A stretch of DNA of 64,000 nucleotides. Source: Ulva prolifera (Eukaryota > Chlorophyta > Ulvophyceae > Ulvales > Ulvaceae). Of the stretch, positions 22,196 to 33,585 are shown in pieces; the stretch's first letter is position 1, and every line of letters begins with the position of its first letter. The translations under genes and the position numbers were made by a program. Location: assembly GCA_023078555.1 (NCBI GenBank), contig CM041203.1, forward strand, positions 1,875,481-1,939,480. The letters are read 5' to 3'. A model generated the notes under the pieces. That model was given only the letters and a program-made list of their open reading frames with translations, ran no database searches and was not told the DNA's origin.

Positions 22196-23307
22196 GCCAG
22201 CCTGTTAAGGGAGTGCATGGCGGACCTCTGGGATCAGGCTGAGGCGCACATGGCTCCAGACCCCTGGACAGAAACATTATTATGTGTCCATGTTGATTTT
22301 TGTGGTGCGGTCTGCCGAAATGCTGCGCAGCATACCGCTCGAGCACGGCAACTGGACATAAAACGCCAGAAAGGAACGGCTACATCGCAGGCCGACAGCC
22401 CAGAATGATGTGGCCTACCTGAGAAAGTTTGGAGACAGTCTCAGATCGGGTTTGGCCGACTGCTGGCTGCAGAGTCTTTCAATTGTTCTTCCATCGCGGT
22501 GCCAGTTCACCGGCGCCACTGCTGGCTGGACATCAGCACTGCTTCGGTCTTCAGAAACAGCTGATGGCGCCACAGACCGTAGGAACAACCTAAGTTATAT
22601 TTATGGGAGTATCTTCAGCGCAAGGCTGTACACATGTTTCTGTAGAATCTAGGACCCGACGGTTCGAGGTCAGCACCGCTCTCTTGAACGCGCTTGCAGT
22701 TCTCAGGCAAAGCTTCGACACGACGCGAGAAGTTAGAAACGCGCAAGTGCACAAGTTGCAATATGTTTGTTGACCGGGCCCGTGAGCCGAACACACATGT
22801 CTTCCCGCAGGTGTGACGTGGAGTGGCGAAGGTGAAGTAAAGTTGGCGGAATACGCGTACCAGTACTCGCACGCTTGCGTTCACTCAGTGCATACCTGCA
22901 CCGGGTGCGCGACGGTGTTGGTCGATCGTAGAGGCGCGTCGTCAGCATCCTCAAAACGAAACAGACCAGGCAGGACGGGCATCGTCACAGAGCGAATTTC
23001 GGTAGATCCGCGGGGGCCATGCATGCGGTACGACGCAGCTGCCCAACAACGCCCATGCAGGCGTGTTAAAGATCTCTCGTCATGAGTGACCACCCCTTCG
23101 TCGGTAATAGACCCGGATGTCATGTCAGATGGCCGTGTTCGTGTGTTTTCGGGAGCCTGGAGGCTCTCCGCGCGCCGAGTCACTTGTTGAGGTGTACAAG
23201 TAGGTGCTCTCGTCGGCATCAGCGTCCCGCCCTGAAACGTATCTACTAGATCATCTTATTTGCGTTGTAGAGGCTATCTATCGGTGTCGCGGTCGGCAGA
23301 TGAGTGC
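22196..23307. other. Divergent intergenic region
   Basis: About 1.1 kb between the lyase (leftward) and the AFG1-like gene (rightward). Frames of up to 112 codons occur on both strands without recognisable domains. Promoters of both genes are expected here. Confidence 0.4.
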
Positions 23308-25560
23308 ATGAGCTTGCCGTTGGCTAAAGTACTTACGGCACGGGCTCCCAGCTATGCCGAGCTCGGGCCTGCCGCCATTCAGACTTGTCGATCGCACCAG
23401 GATAGGTTTTTGCTACTGTGCCGTCGAGCCTCATGGGGTCCATACCGGCAGGCCTCTCTTCTGTGCACATCCAGAGCACCTGGAGTGGAGCATCATGCTG
23501 GAGCCGTAACAGATGAGGGCGCGCCGTTGCCTCCAGGGCATTTCAATAGACATAGTAGTTTCAGCTGCGCCCCACTGGCGCAGAGGAGGGCGTTTTCGTC
23601 CTCTCGTAGCTCGTTCCGTAGCGCGCACTCTCCATATGCCGTTTACAAAGCAGGCATCGACTCCGGCGAGCTCCGGAAAGACCCGCGACAAGAGCACGCA
23701 ATGAGGCTGCTAGAAACGCTTTTCGAGGACTTGAAAGTTGTTCATCCACCCAAACCGAAACGCAGCAATCTGACAATGGTCGACAATGTCACAGCGCCTG
23801 GTGGTACAACTCCATGGTATGCGTCGTCATGTCGCGCGCACGCCCGGCTCATTGACTAAAGGCTGCCACTAATATATCTGCATGCAATCTGACTCAGGCC
23901 TGGCCGCAGGTGGCAAGCAGTAGTTGGTGTCGCCTCGCCGCATCAAGGCCATGAACATGAAGGAGAAAATCCGGACAGGCCGAAAGGCCTGTACATGTAC
24001 GGCGGCGTAGGAGTGGGCAAGACCCACCTCATGGATATATTCGCCAAAGTTGCACCCCGGCAGTTCAAATGCCGGAGGATGCACTTCCATGACTTCATGC
24101 TTGATGTCCATTCAAGACTCCGTGATGAGTCTGGCGAAGCAGTGCGAGCCCTCTTCCCTGCACATGAGACATGCCAGTGCTACAAAGCTGCTCCAGTGTC
24201 CCGCCGTTGTAGCAGGCGTGGGGGGCTGACAGCAAGCCTCCTGCTGTCCAGGATCCCCTGCGCAAAGTGGCTGACTCCATCTCGACTGAAACGCACGTCC
24301 TGTGCATGGACGAGCTCTTCGTGAACGACGTGGCAGATGCCATGATCCTGGCGCGCCTCTTTGAGCGCTTGTGGGACAGGGGCCTGACGCTCATCGCCAC
24401 CAGCAATAGGCAGCCCACAGCCCTGTACGAGGGCGGCTTGCAGCGGGCACAGTTCATACCATTCATCCAGCGGCTTGAGCGGGAGTGCCTGGTACACGAC
24501 ATGGATTCGGTGACGGACTACCGCCGCCTGGCAACGACGGCGGTGGGGGTGTACTTCGTGCGGCTCATTGCGGGCTGCACAAACGATGACCGCTTACACT
24601 CGGCCATTCAAAAGGCGCGCCCTACCCGCCCTCACCCTGCCACAGGCCCTGCCCATACGAGCGTGCTCAACGATCAGCATGGTGCCGAGTGTCCTTCGCT
24701 GCAATCAAAACAGACTGCCCGGCGAATATGCACTCCTCGCAGCCTCACTGTCGAGGATGCGCAGAGGATGCCACATGCCTGGTCCCGCCCATACGATCTT
24801 CCAGAAGGCATGCACAGATCACAGCGCCAGGAAGCGGCCGCGCTCCAAGTGTACATCGCCTGATCGAAAATCGGCCAGCATGTGCGCGCTTGCTGTGCAC
24901 AACCTCAGCCATCACACTCTCATGCATCAGGCAGCCTCCTGCCAGGTGAAAGCACGCACAACCTCAGCCATCACACTCTCATGCATCAGGCAGCCTCCTG
25001 CCAGGTGAAAGCACGCATGACGTGTGCAGATCACCGGCGGGGAGGCCAAGGTGCCATCTACGATCGAGGTCGCGATGGGCCGCACGCTCTTGATCCCACG
25101 CCGTGTCGGCAACGTCGCCTGCTTCACGTTTGACGAGCTGTGCGGCGCGGCGCTCGGGGCCGCAGACTACATGGCTCTGGCGCGCGACTGCCACACGGTG
25201 ACGCTCCGCGGACTGCCGGTGTTCAAGGGTGCGAACCGCACTGAAGCGTACCGCTTCGTCACGCTCATAGACACGCTGTACGAGAACCGCACCAAGCTGC
25301 TCGTCTCCGCCGAGGCCTACCCAGAGGGCCTGTTCCAAAACGTGTACCGGCAGTCAGAGGCCGCGGTGGTGCCGGTTGGCGGCGACGCCTTCGTCGACGA
25401 GCACCTCGGGTTTGTGAAGGACCGCACAGTCAGCCGGCTGCTCGAGATGCAGTCTGTGGAGTATGCAATGGCACATGCTGAGAAGCACTCGCCCGAGATG
25501 CTACTGGCGCTACAGGAGCAAAAGGCCAAGCCGCTCATGAAGAAGCGGGCAACGATGTGA
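23308..25560 (+). CDS. AFG1: AFG1/LACE1-like mitochondrial AAA ATPase
   Basis: AFG1/LACE1 family P-loop ATPase (also ZapE in bacteria), which helps turn over mitochondrial proteins such as respiratory subunits. Exons 23308-23816, 23910-24141, 24252 to about 24614, and 25030-25560. The N-terminus is Ser/Arg-rich (AFSSSRSSFRSAHS) like a mitochondrial presequence. It is followed by VYKAGIDSGELRKDPRQEHAM, the family's Y-x-x-GI-x-x-G-x-L-x-x-D-x-x-Q lead. Walker A is GGVGVGKTHLMDIF, then MHFHDFMLDVH. Walker B is LCMDELFVNDVADAMIL, where most relatives have CFDEFQVTDIADAM. The sensor segment is LIATSNRQPTALYEGGLQR. The end of exon 3 is uncertain: homology suggests a GC-AG intron after HSAIQK, while the frame stays open to 24848, where a GT donor exists. 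That intron carries a perfect 59-base tandem duplication. About 544 residues with the GC-AG choice. Confidence 0.85.
24898..25015. repeat. Perfect 59-base tandem duplication
   Basis: Two identical 59-base units, 24898-24956 and 24957-25015, abut inside the last AFG1 intron and end 15 bases before the terminal exon. The unit begins CACAACCTCAGCC and ends GTGAAAGCACG. Perfect identity means a recent duplication. Confidence 0.95.
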
Positions 25561-25633
25561 GGCAAAGTGCTACCACCGAGATGTAGAGAATTTGGGGAGG
25601 ATGTTCCCCACACAGTAGCTATACGAGTTGAGG

Positions 25634-25638
25634 TTACA
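25634..25638 (-). promoter_or_regulatory. Polyadenylation signal TGTAA (minus strand)
   Basis: TTACA on the plus strand, i.e. TGTAA about 75 bases past the FtsHi stop codon, in the short space between the convergent AFG1-like and FtsHi genes. Confidence 0.5.
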
Positions 25639-25711
25639 GTAACTGATAGTGTGAACACAACAGCTACGTCTAATGAGCATGCCGGGCTGGCATGCTGAGA
25701 GAGGGACCGTG

Positions 25712-28700
25712 CTACGCCAGCACGGTCTTGTCTTGGAGGTCAGGCTTGGGCGGGAAGGGCGCAGCCTCGTCGGTCGCGTACGCCTCCCGCTGCTCTTGCT
25801 TGTCAAACCACTCGTCGGACTCGTCCTTGAACGCCTCCGAGATGCGCTTGAGCATTTCGTGGTCGAAGAACAGGCCGGGGTCGAGGTCGCCCTTCACGAG
25901 CCCCACCGCCCGCGTCAGCGCCTTCTCTTCCACCATCACCTGCGGATCGGCCTGCACACACACACACACGCACCCTCTCCATTCCCGTCTGACGACTGTC
26001 ACTGACCACAACCCGGTATACCTCTGCCATTCTGTCACAGCATTGCGTGGTATCAGCTGCTTCGAGTCGTGTCATGCCCTGGCGTGAAAGCCGTCAGCGC
26101 CGTCATCACAGGTAGGCTGCAGTTTCGTTATCTTGAAGAATTATGGTACTGTGGGGCCATGGCTTTGTGGGGGAGCACACCTCGGCGGGAATGAGGTTCT
26201 GGAACGGCAGCTCTGCAATGACGTCGTCAGCGACGGCCGCGGGGGGCTGCGCCATGAGCTCGTCGAGGCGGGCGCCCGGCACGGTTGCATCGGCGTTCGT
26301 CAGCAGCTCCTCCGCGACGGTTTCAATCGTGGCGCGGCGCTCGTGCGCGATCACGAGCGCGCGGTGGTACGCATGTGTCTGGATGCGCAGCACCAGCTCC
26401 TCCATCTGCAGGCACACACGCCCTCACGCCACACCAACTCACACACCGCAGCTCGGCTCGAGTCCCCAGCAAGCCTCGTGTGTCCATCAGTGGCAACGTC
26501 TTTTTGGCACGCGGGCGGCGATTGCCACCCGCGCAGTCCACATGGGATCAGCTATCAGGTGGCCGCGGATCCACGGCGGGGCCGCGCACGCGGCCGTGAG
26601 GGGAGGCGGGGCCGCACCGCACGAGTGTTGAGGTACTGTGTCACCGGGCTGAACTCATCAAAGACGACCTTGTAGCCCCACAGCGCGGGGTTGATGTGCG
26701 AGTGCAGGCAGAGCCAGCGCGCGAGGCGGCCGGCCGTCGCGATCTCCGGCGCCGTCGCCAGCGTCGCCTGCCGCCGCCCGTACAGCACCTCCTCTGTCGC
26801 ACGCCCAGCGTACAGCGGTACGAGCAGCCGCGCGCAAAACGCAAAGTCCCCGGACGCGCCGCGATCCTGCGCCCACATGGTGTCACCGGTATACAGCAGC
26901 CGGCCGAGCGCGGCGCCGACGGCGCGGAGGGAGACGCTCTCGATGTGGCCGGGGCCCGCGACGGCCGCCGCGGCAATGGCGCGCCCCGCCCACACGCTCG
27001 CGAGGTGCCGCTTTGCCTGCGTCAGCGGCACGCTGTCCGACGGCAGCCCGATGCGCGCCTTGTCCATCACCTCTTGCAGGATCTCCATGTCAATGCACGG
27101 CTTCGCGTACCGGACCTGCAGCACCACACCCACACGTCCAGACCATGACCGACTCAGATCACAGCCGCCGCACCCTCTCACCACGGCCGCTATACCAAGC
27201 CTCTACCTGCCAGCGCACCCTCGGAGCGTGCATGTTGAGTTCTTCGCGGACGCACGTGCATGCAAGGGTATATGCACTGGCTTGCAACCATGCAATCGCC
27301 CTTGCTCAATTGACCGCGAGGTCTGGTTCTGACACCCGCCGAGGCCTGACATGTGCCTGGCCTGTGTCTGGCAGTACACACGCACGGCCAGCCCCCCCTG
27401 ATAGAGTGCAAAACCAGCCCCTTGGGCCGCACCTGCAGGATGGCGGCCTCGTTGAGCATGTTGGCTAGCTCCGCGCCCGAATACCCGACCGCGCGCCGCG
27501 CCGCCTCCCGCAGCAGCGCGTCATCATCCTCCCGCGGGATCTGCTTCCCCCGCGCGTGCACTGCCAGGATGCGGTACCGGTTCTCTGGCGAGGGGGTCCC
27601 CATGTGGATCGTGCGGTCGAAGCGGCCGGGGCGCAGCAGCGCGGGGTCGAGCACGTCGCGGCGGTTCGTCGCGGCGACGACAAGCACGCGCTCCGCCGGC
27701 TTGAAGCCATCCATCTCCACCAGCATCTGCATGAGGCCCTGCTCGCGCTCTGCGGTGCCGGCGTCGCGGTAGCCGTCGGGGTTGCGCGCCTTGCCGATCG
27801 CGTCGACCTCGTCGATGAATACGATCGCCGGGGCGTTTTCCCGGGCGTCCTTGAAGAGCGCGCGCACGCGTGACGCTGCGATGCCCTGGAACATCTGCAC
27901 CGCGCCGCACCATCGGTGAGGGTGACTGTGCGCATGATTGTGGCGCCGACCGATCTCTGTGTATGCACACGGCAGCGGTGTGGATGCTGCTGACCACTAC
28001 GCATGAACCTCCGCGGCCGGCGGATGCAAGACAGCGTCACGCATGAGTGAAATCTCGGCTTCCATTGCACACTGCTGCGTCGGCCACAGCCAAACAGTGC
28101 TGCAGGGTGACGGTGAGGCCGGTCTGTCACAGCGTTCACTGGCTTGGCTCATGCATGTGAGCACCGGCGGGGCTGTGCGTTGGGGCGCACCTGCACAAAC
28201 TCCGCGCCGTTGGCGGAGAAGAAAGGCACGCCGGCCTCCGTGGCCATGGCGCGTGCCAGAAACGTCTTGCCGGTGCCGGGGGGGCCCTCCAGCAGCACGC
28301 CGCGGGGCACGCGGGCGCCCATGGCTGAGTACGTCTCCGAGCCCAGCAACATCGTGAGGATCTCCTTGATGTCGTCCTTCACGTGGTCGATCCCCTGCAC
28401 GGCCCACACGTGAGCCCCTGCAGGGGCAGGGCCCTGCCCCATGCAATGCAGCCGCGGCGTAGAGCGGGCCCAAGCAGAGACATGGAAGGCCAGCGCGCGC
28501 AGAGCATCGCCGGTGCTGCGGCCGCGGCGACAGGATCTGTGACAATCCATCCTGCTCGCATGCTGCGAGCTGTGAGGACCCCTGTTGATGCGGCGATGCA
28601 ATCATGCATGCATGCCCCTCTCTGCCAGTACACAGCGATCTGACGTGCTGCTGCCTATCACTGCTGGCAGAGCAAAGGGACCGATGCGCCACCGGATTGA

Positions 28701-30560
28701 CCTCGGCCCTCCGCTACTGGATGAACACCGTATGTCATGCATGCACCCGGGCAAGCGGCTTGGCCGCCCAGTGCCGGCGCGGGGCAGGCGCAGGGGATGA
28801 CGGGGGGGCACCTGGACGTCCTCAAAACGCACGCCTGTGCCGGCGTCCTGCGTGCCGACGTTGTACTTGGCCGCGATGCTCTTGCTCATCTCGACCATCA
28901 TCTTGCCCTTCTCCGAAAGCTTCGGGCCGCGCAGCTTGCCCGTCGCCTCGAGGATCCACTCGATGCCGCCGATGAGGGAGCGGAAGGCGACGAGCGACAC
29001 GACGAGCAGCACCTGGTTGGAGTAAGCCGCCGCCCACTGGTAGCCCTCGCCCGGGGGCACCACCGCCACCTCCATCACGTACTGGCAGCTCTGCGTCACC
29101 CAGTCGTACTTCGCAAACCTGCGCCCCCACCCATGTCACCGCACGGGCTGCACAGCTCGGCCAACGAGCCGCACATGAGGTAGGCGTACAGCGTACTACC
29201 GGGGCTGTCTTTGCACCGCGCCACGACCACAGCGCCCTGGAGGTGCCGCAGCCACAGCGCTACACCGGTGGCATGCGAAGCAAAGCAGTACCCTGCTAGC
29301 CACTGGTACACCAGCGCGTGCCACCGGCATCCACTACTGTGTATGTATGTAAGCATGTTGACGTAGCAATATCCATTGGGACATTGACAGGTCTGAAGTC
29401 CGAGGCGACTGGCGTGTGAACGGCGGGCGCGGCAGCGGTCCGAGGGCGCACCCGTCGCCGGTGCGGTGCGGCAGGGAGCGCTTGATCAGGCGGTGCAGGT
29501 TGCTCTCCTGCCAGAAGTCGCCCGGCAGCTCAACGTAGTAGCGCAGCATCTCCATGCGCCACTCCGGGAATTCGCGCGCGTACAGCGCCGAGAAGTCCGA
29601 GGCGTCGTAGCGCTGCGTGTCGTAGTCGTGGCCGCCCATGTAGATCGGCACCTCGACGAGCGCGAGCTTGCCGTCCGCCATGATCGTCATGCGCTTCACC
29701 ATGCGGTTGTTCAGCAGCTGCAGTGTCTTGGCGTACGACAGCCGGGCGCTGCCGATCGGCGGCGTCGGCTCCTCTGCACACACGCACGGGGCGGAGTGGG
29801 GCGTGGGGTCGTAGTGGGGGACCATGCGCCCAAGGGCGGCGTGGGTCGTGCACATGGGCAGGATGAACGCACGAGATGCAGTCCACCACACTGGTGCTTT
29901 CGCCATCCGTAGGGCAAGGTTTAAGCTTGAAAGCAGCTGAGTTGCGAGACAACAGCCGATCTCGCAATTCATCAGGCTTCGGAATCCCGGAGTAGCAGAG
30001 TTCTGTACCCTAGGAGGCCATTGTAGGATGTGTAATTGATGCGAATTACGACTGTTTGTGAGAATGGACAGCGGGGAGGCTGGCAATGGGCAGATGGTGC
30101 TCAAAAGCAGCTGCACGCAAGGGTGACATCCGGGGAGCAGGATGGCGTACGAAAGAAGAGCTTTTCTTTAGCTTTGCGAAGCATTGTGCTCAGCTTGCCT
30201 TCTAGTGTGTCTGCCCCTGCGTCAGTTGGCTGCTGTACTGCTTTCGCCTGAGGCTTGGCCATCGGCATTGCACCTTTGGTCTTGGTATCCGCGCCTTTCC
30301 CACTGGAAGCTTTGTCTTCTTTCAACACTGCTGCGTCACCCAGCCCCGCGGCGACTTCGTCAGCCACAGCTGACGACGCAGCCGCAAATGGCAACAAGAG
30401 GAGTGTTTTGGCTGCCAGCTGGACCTGCACGGGAGAACTGGATCTCTCGACACCACCTCGCATGGAACACAAGCAGCCCTTGCTGAAGCAAAGATGCTCC
30501 CACACCTGTTGCAGCACTGGATCTCTCGTCTGGCCCTCTCGTCTGTCATCCTCATCTTCC
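25712..30560 (-). CDS. FTSHI: FtsHi: FtsH-like AAA protein with dead protease site, FtsHi4-like
   Basis: A plastid FtsH homologue that keeps its ATPase but has lost the zinc protease site. Plant FtsHi proteins form an essential inner-envelope motor linked to protein import. Nine phase-checked exons (30560-30506, 30424-30151, 29773-29452, 29118-28812, 28394-28191, 27894-27433, 27115-26618, 26405-26181, 25951-25712) give 861 residues; a first exon with the transit peptide is still missing. Visible in order: a hydrophobic stretch [19 protein letters not shown], a helix [17 protein letters not shown], Walker A GPPGTGKT, Walker [12 protein letters not shown], and the second region of homology [19 protein letters not shown]. 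Where FtsH has HEAGH the protein reads VWAGR (about 26981-26995), so His, Glu and His are all replaced. The segments AEREQGL, EMDGFK and VHARGK point to the FtsHi4 branch. Exons are GC-rich compared with neighbours. Confidence 0.9.
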
Positions 30561-32393
30561 CTGCAAACAAGAGCCAACTGAATCCATTGACTGTTCGACT
30601 AGGCAGGGACACAGCCATCCCACCACCATCGAAATAGGACCATCGTATTGCAGTGTAGTGTTGACGATATCTGGGAAAGGTGTGGAGGCTGAATTCACAC
30701 CTCTCTGCGTGATGTGCAGAATAGCCACTGTGCGCCGAAAATTGTAATCCGAGGGTAACGCCCTGCAGCAGTCGCAAATCTGTATAGCAAAGACACATCC
30801 ACTCAGGCATTCCATATAACGGCATGTGCAGCGGATGGAAAGAACGTGCCTGTTCTTCAGCTGGCCCGGTGTCAGGACGCGCACAACGCTGCATGCGCCG
30901 TGCGCACCCTGCCCTCGGCGGTATGGACTGACATGGCGCCCCATATCGAGAGCCACGTAAGAACGGCTGTGGCATGGCGCCCTACCACCTACGACGGGCA
31001 GAGGCCACGCATGCAGGTCTTGCGGCGCGTGACACAACCTTCGCCTCTCTTATGAGCGGGCAAACAAAGAAACTTATACGGAAAGAACCTATCGCATAAT
31101 AATTGCAGTTTAGCGCAAATGGGAAGACATTCTCAGTGCGAGGCGAGGAGTCTAAGCTCGTTGTAAGATCGGTCGTCAGCACGAATGTACATCGGCAGGG
31201 AGATCCGTTCGAGCGCGCGTCCCCGTGTGAAGCAGCTGCACAGCATCTTACTGTGCCGGTGAGTTCGACCTTGGTCCAGGGTCATCAGGTCACCAGCAGA
31301 CCCTGATAAATTTCGACATGCATGTGGTACAGCGATGCGCAGATGCAGCAAGGACTCGCAAATGGCAGTGCCCCCTCTTCCCCTCACTCCGCCGTACGGA
31401 AGACAAGTTACCTCTCTGGCCAAGTGACGGCGCGTTCATCCTTCGTAGACCAGGATGCAGATCCGTGGTTGGAGTGATGCCCGAAATGTAGCGCTAGCAA
31501 GGCGCATGGTTCAACATATTCACAGAGAGTGAAAAGAACGAGCGGACAATGTAAAGTACTTTGGGGGAATCTACTTGAGGAACAACACAAAATGTTCCTG
31601 GGCGCCCGGCAGTCCCTTACACAGAGTTTGCAGTGTGGCAGGCCCGCTGCAGGGAAACCATGCGTACCACGGCAACAAACAGTTCCCGTGGCTAAGGTGG
31701 CAGAGCAGGCTCATGCTGTATGTTCTTCCGAAAGATCGTCGTCCAGATCTATATGCAGATGTGAGCACATAGACATCGTCTATGCACCTGATGTTGACGC
31801 AGCCATCGACGCGAGGCCTAGGGGCTCCATGCATGAACATGTGCAGTGTCACCAGTTACAATTGCTGCACATGTCAATGCCAAGTGCAGAGATATCACAA
31901 GAACAGTCTCTGTGAACATACACCGATAATCTGGTAGAGCAATAATGCAGGCGAGCTTGTATTACTTTTGATGTATTGCTGCGGCCTGAGCTGTTCGAGC
32001 GCCCGGAACGCACTATTCGAGTTGCCACATGGCCGAACACGCGATGCGGCATGCAGGCCGATCACGACGCTTATGTCATGTCACCGGCCTGTTCAAACGT
32101 GCACTTGTTTGTTCTCCGGATTATGTTGGTCTATCTGCTGCCAATGTGCAATCTATCTATTGCGAATAGTGATATGATTGGCTTCGCACTCCACCATTGC
32201 CATCTGAACACGAACACACCTTCGCAGTGCTGAAGAGGCCACCTTGGCGCACTAGGACTCTTGCCGGGGATCTTTGCTCCAGAACATTTGAAGTACGCAG
32301 TCAGAATATGTGTGAAATCTCTTAGCCTCTGCGCGATCTTAGCAAGTCGTGCGCAGGCACCACCATGTCAGTGGTTGTGTGCAGGTAGACGAT
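30561..32393. other. Region between FtsHi and TMEM163-like gene
   Basis: The missing first FtsHi exon should lie in the first part (30.6-31.1 kb), where minus-strand frames exist but none has a clear transit peptide joined in phase. The rest holds short frames only. The promoter of the TMEM163-like gene is expected near 32.3 kb. Confidence 0.4.
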
Positions 32394-33547
32394 ATGGAGA
32401 ATGGTGAACAGCAGGGACAAGCATCTGAAATGGAATCTGTAGACCTTGGCAGTGGGCAGGCCAGTGAGAAGTTCCCGCAAGCGAATAGCCAGCGATACGC
32501 ACCGGCACCGGGCACGATTCCCGTTGCCTTGCCGGAGCACGAGGATCTTCACACGTACGTGCAGCGAGCGAGAAACATCTCATTGTTTTCAATCGTATTT
32601 ACTCTATGCTGTGCGGGCGTGGGCTTAGGATTCGCTTGGAAAACCTCCAGGTGTGTTTCTCATTGATCGGTGGCATCTAGGGAGAAGCCACTCGCGTGAG
32701 CCAAAAGCAAATTATCTAGCAAAGTACTCAGCTGTGTTCTGTTCTGGCTTGCAGCTCTGCTTTGCTGGGTTACGGTCTTGAAGCACTAGTGGACGTTTGG
32801 AGCTCAGTGCTGGTCCTGTGGCGATTCTGGAATGATCCAGATGGAGAAGGTCAATATTTCCTAGTGACACGCCGCAGAGAACAGCGAGCTTCGGTAGGAA
32901 TCGCTGTCACTTTCATACTAATTGGCTTCTTCACGTGTTGGCAGGTGAGTTTTGCCCTCGATCTTGCATGATCGCGCTGTTTCAGCATGATTCATCAACT
33001 CTGCTAGTAGGCATTGATCTCTGAGAGGAACTTCGTGTAGGCTTCGTATCGCCTGATTGAGGAGACGCGCCCCAAAAACGAAGAGATTCTGTTGGCCATA
33101 TCTGGGACATCTGTGATCATTCTGTCATGGTCATGTGCCATGAAGTTCAGCCTTGCAAAAGTCTTGAAATCATCGGCAATGCGTAAAGATGCAATCACTT
33201 CCGGCGCGGTTGCCTCGATGGCCGCAACAATGCTAGTGTCAACAACGATTTTCAAAAGCCACCCTAACATCTGGTGGATAGACGCAGCAGTTGCGTTGAT
33301 TGTATCATTTGTTCTGAGCGTGCTGGGTGTGCATACGCTCATGAAAAATCCATGGTGGCGAACAGATTTCTGGGTAGATGGTTCACTTCCCCCAGAGGAG
33401 AAGCAGGCCACGCATATCATGGAACTTCCATTCCATGGATCTCCAAAGAGGCAAGATCTTTCGCATGATCCTTATAAAGACGTTGAGGCAGCTAGTGACC
33501 CCGATGCATCCGGTGGAGCTGCTACCGCAGTACCTGAAAGCACGTAA
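32394..33547 (+). CDS. TMEM163: TMEM163-like membrane protein (cation-efflux type)
   Basis: Six-helix membrane protein resembling TMEM163, a vesicular zinc-handling member of the cation diffusion facilitator superfamily. Exons 32394-32650, 32755-32944 and 33041-33547 are phase-checked and give 317 residues. After an acidic, Gln-rich cytosolic start the first helix is ISLFSIVFTLCCAGVGLGFAW. It is followed by the diagnostic ALLGYGLEALVDVWSSVLVLWRFW, with the Glu and Asp that line the metal site in the family, and by REQRASVGIAVTFILIGFF. The fourth to sixth helices lie in exon 3 (AISGTSVIILSW, ITSGAVASMAATMLV, WWIDAAVALIVSFVLSVLG). The tail is acidic and ends EAASDPDASGGAATAVPEST. Start chosen at the first ATG in frame; an acceptor-like TGTGTGCAG 9 bases upstream leaves room for an earlier exon. 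Confidence 0.82.
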
Positions 33548-33564
33548 GGTGGCGTAGCGATAGT

Positions 33565-33569
33565 TGTAA
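33565..33569 (+). promoter_or_regulatory. Polyadenylation signal TGTAA
   Basis: TGTAA 18 bases past the TMEM163-like stop. The convergent gene stops at 33586, so the 3' UTR of this gene must run into the coding end of the other. Confidence 0.55.
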
Positions 33570-33585
33570 TGATATCTCACCGAAT

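Noticed and set aside
22659-22680. GGTTCGAGGTC, resembling a tRNA B box
   Set aside because: No A box at the right distance and no cloverleaf could be drawn.
25950-25975. CA-repeat in an FtsHi intron
   Set aside because: Ordinary short microsatellite with no apparent role.
31571-31852. Minus-strand frame with CIDDVYVL
   Set aside because: Same faint resemblance, no supporting context.
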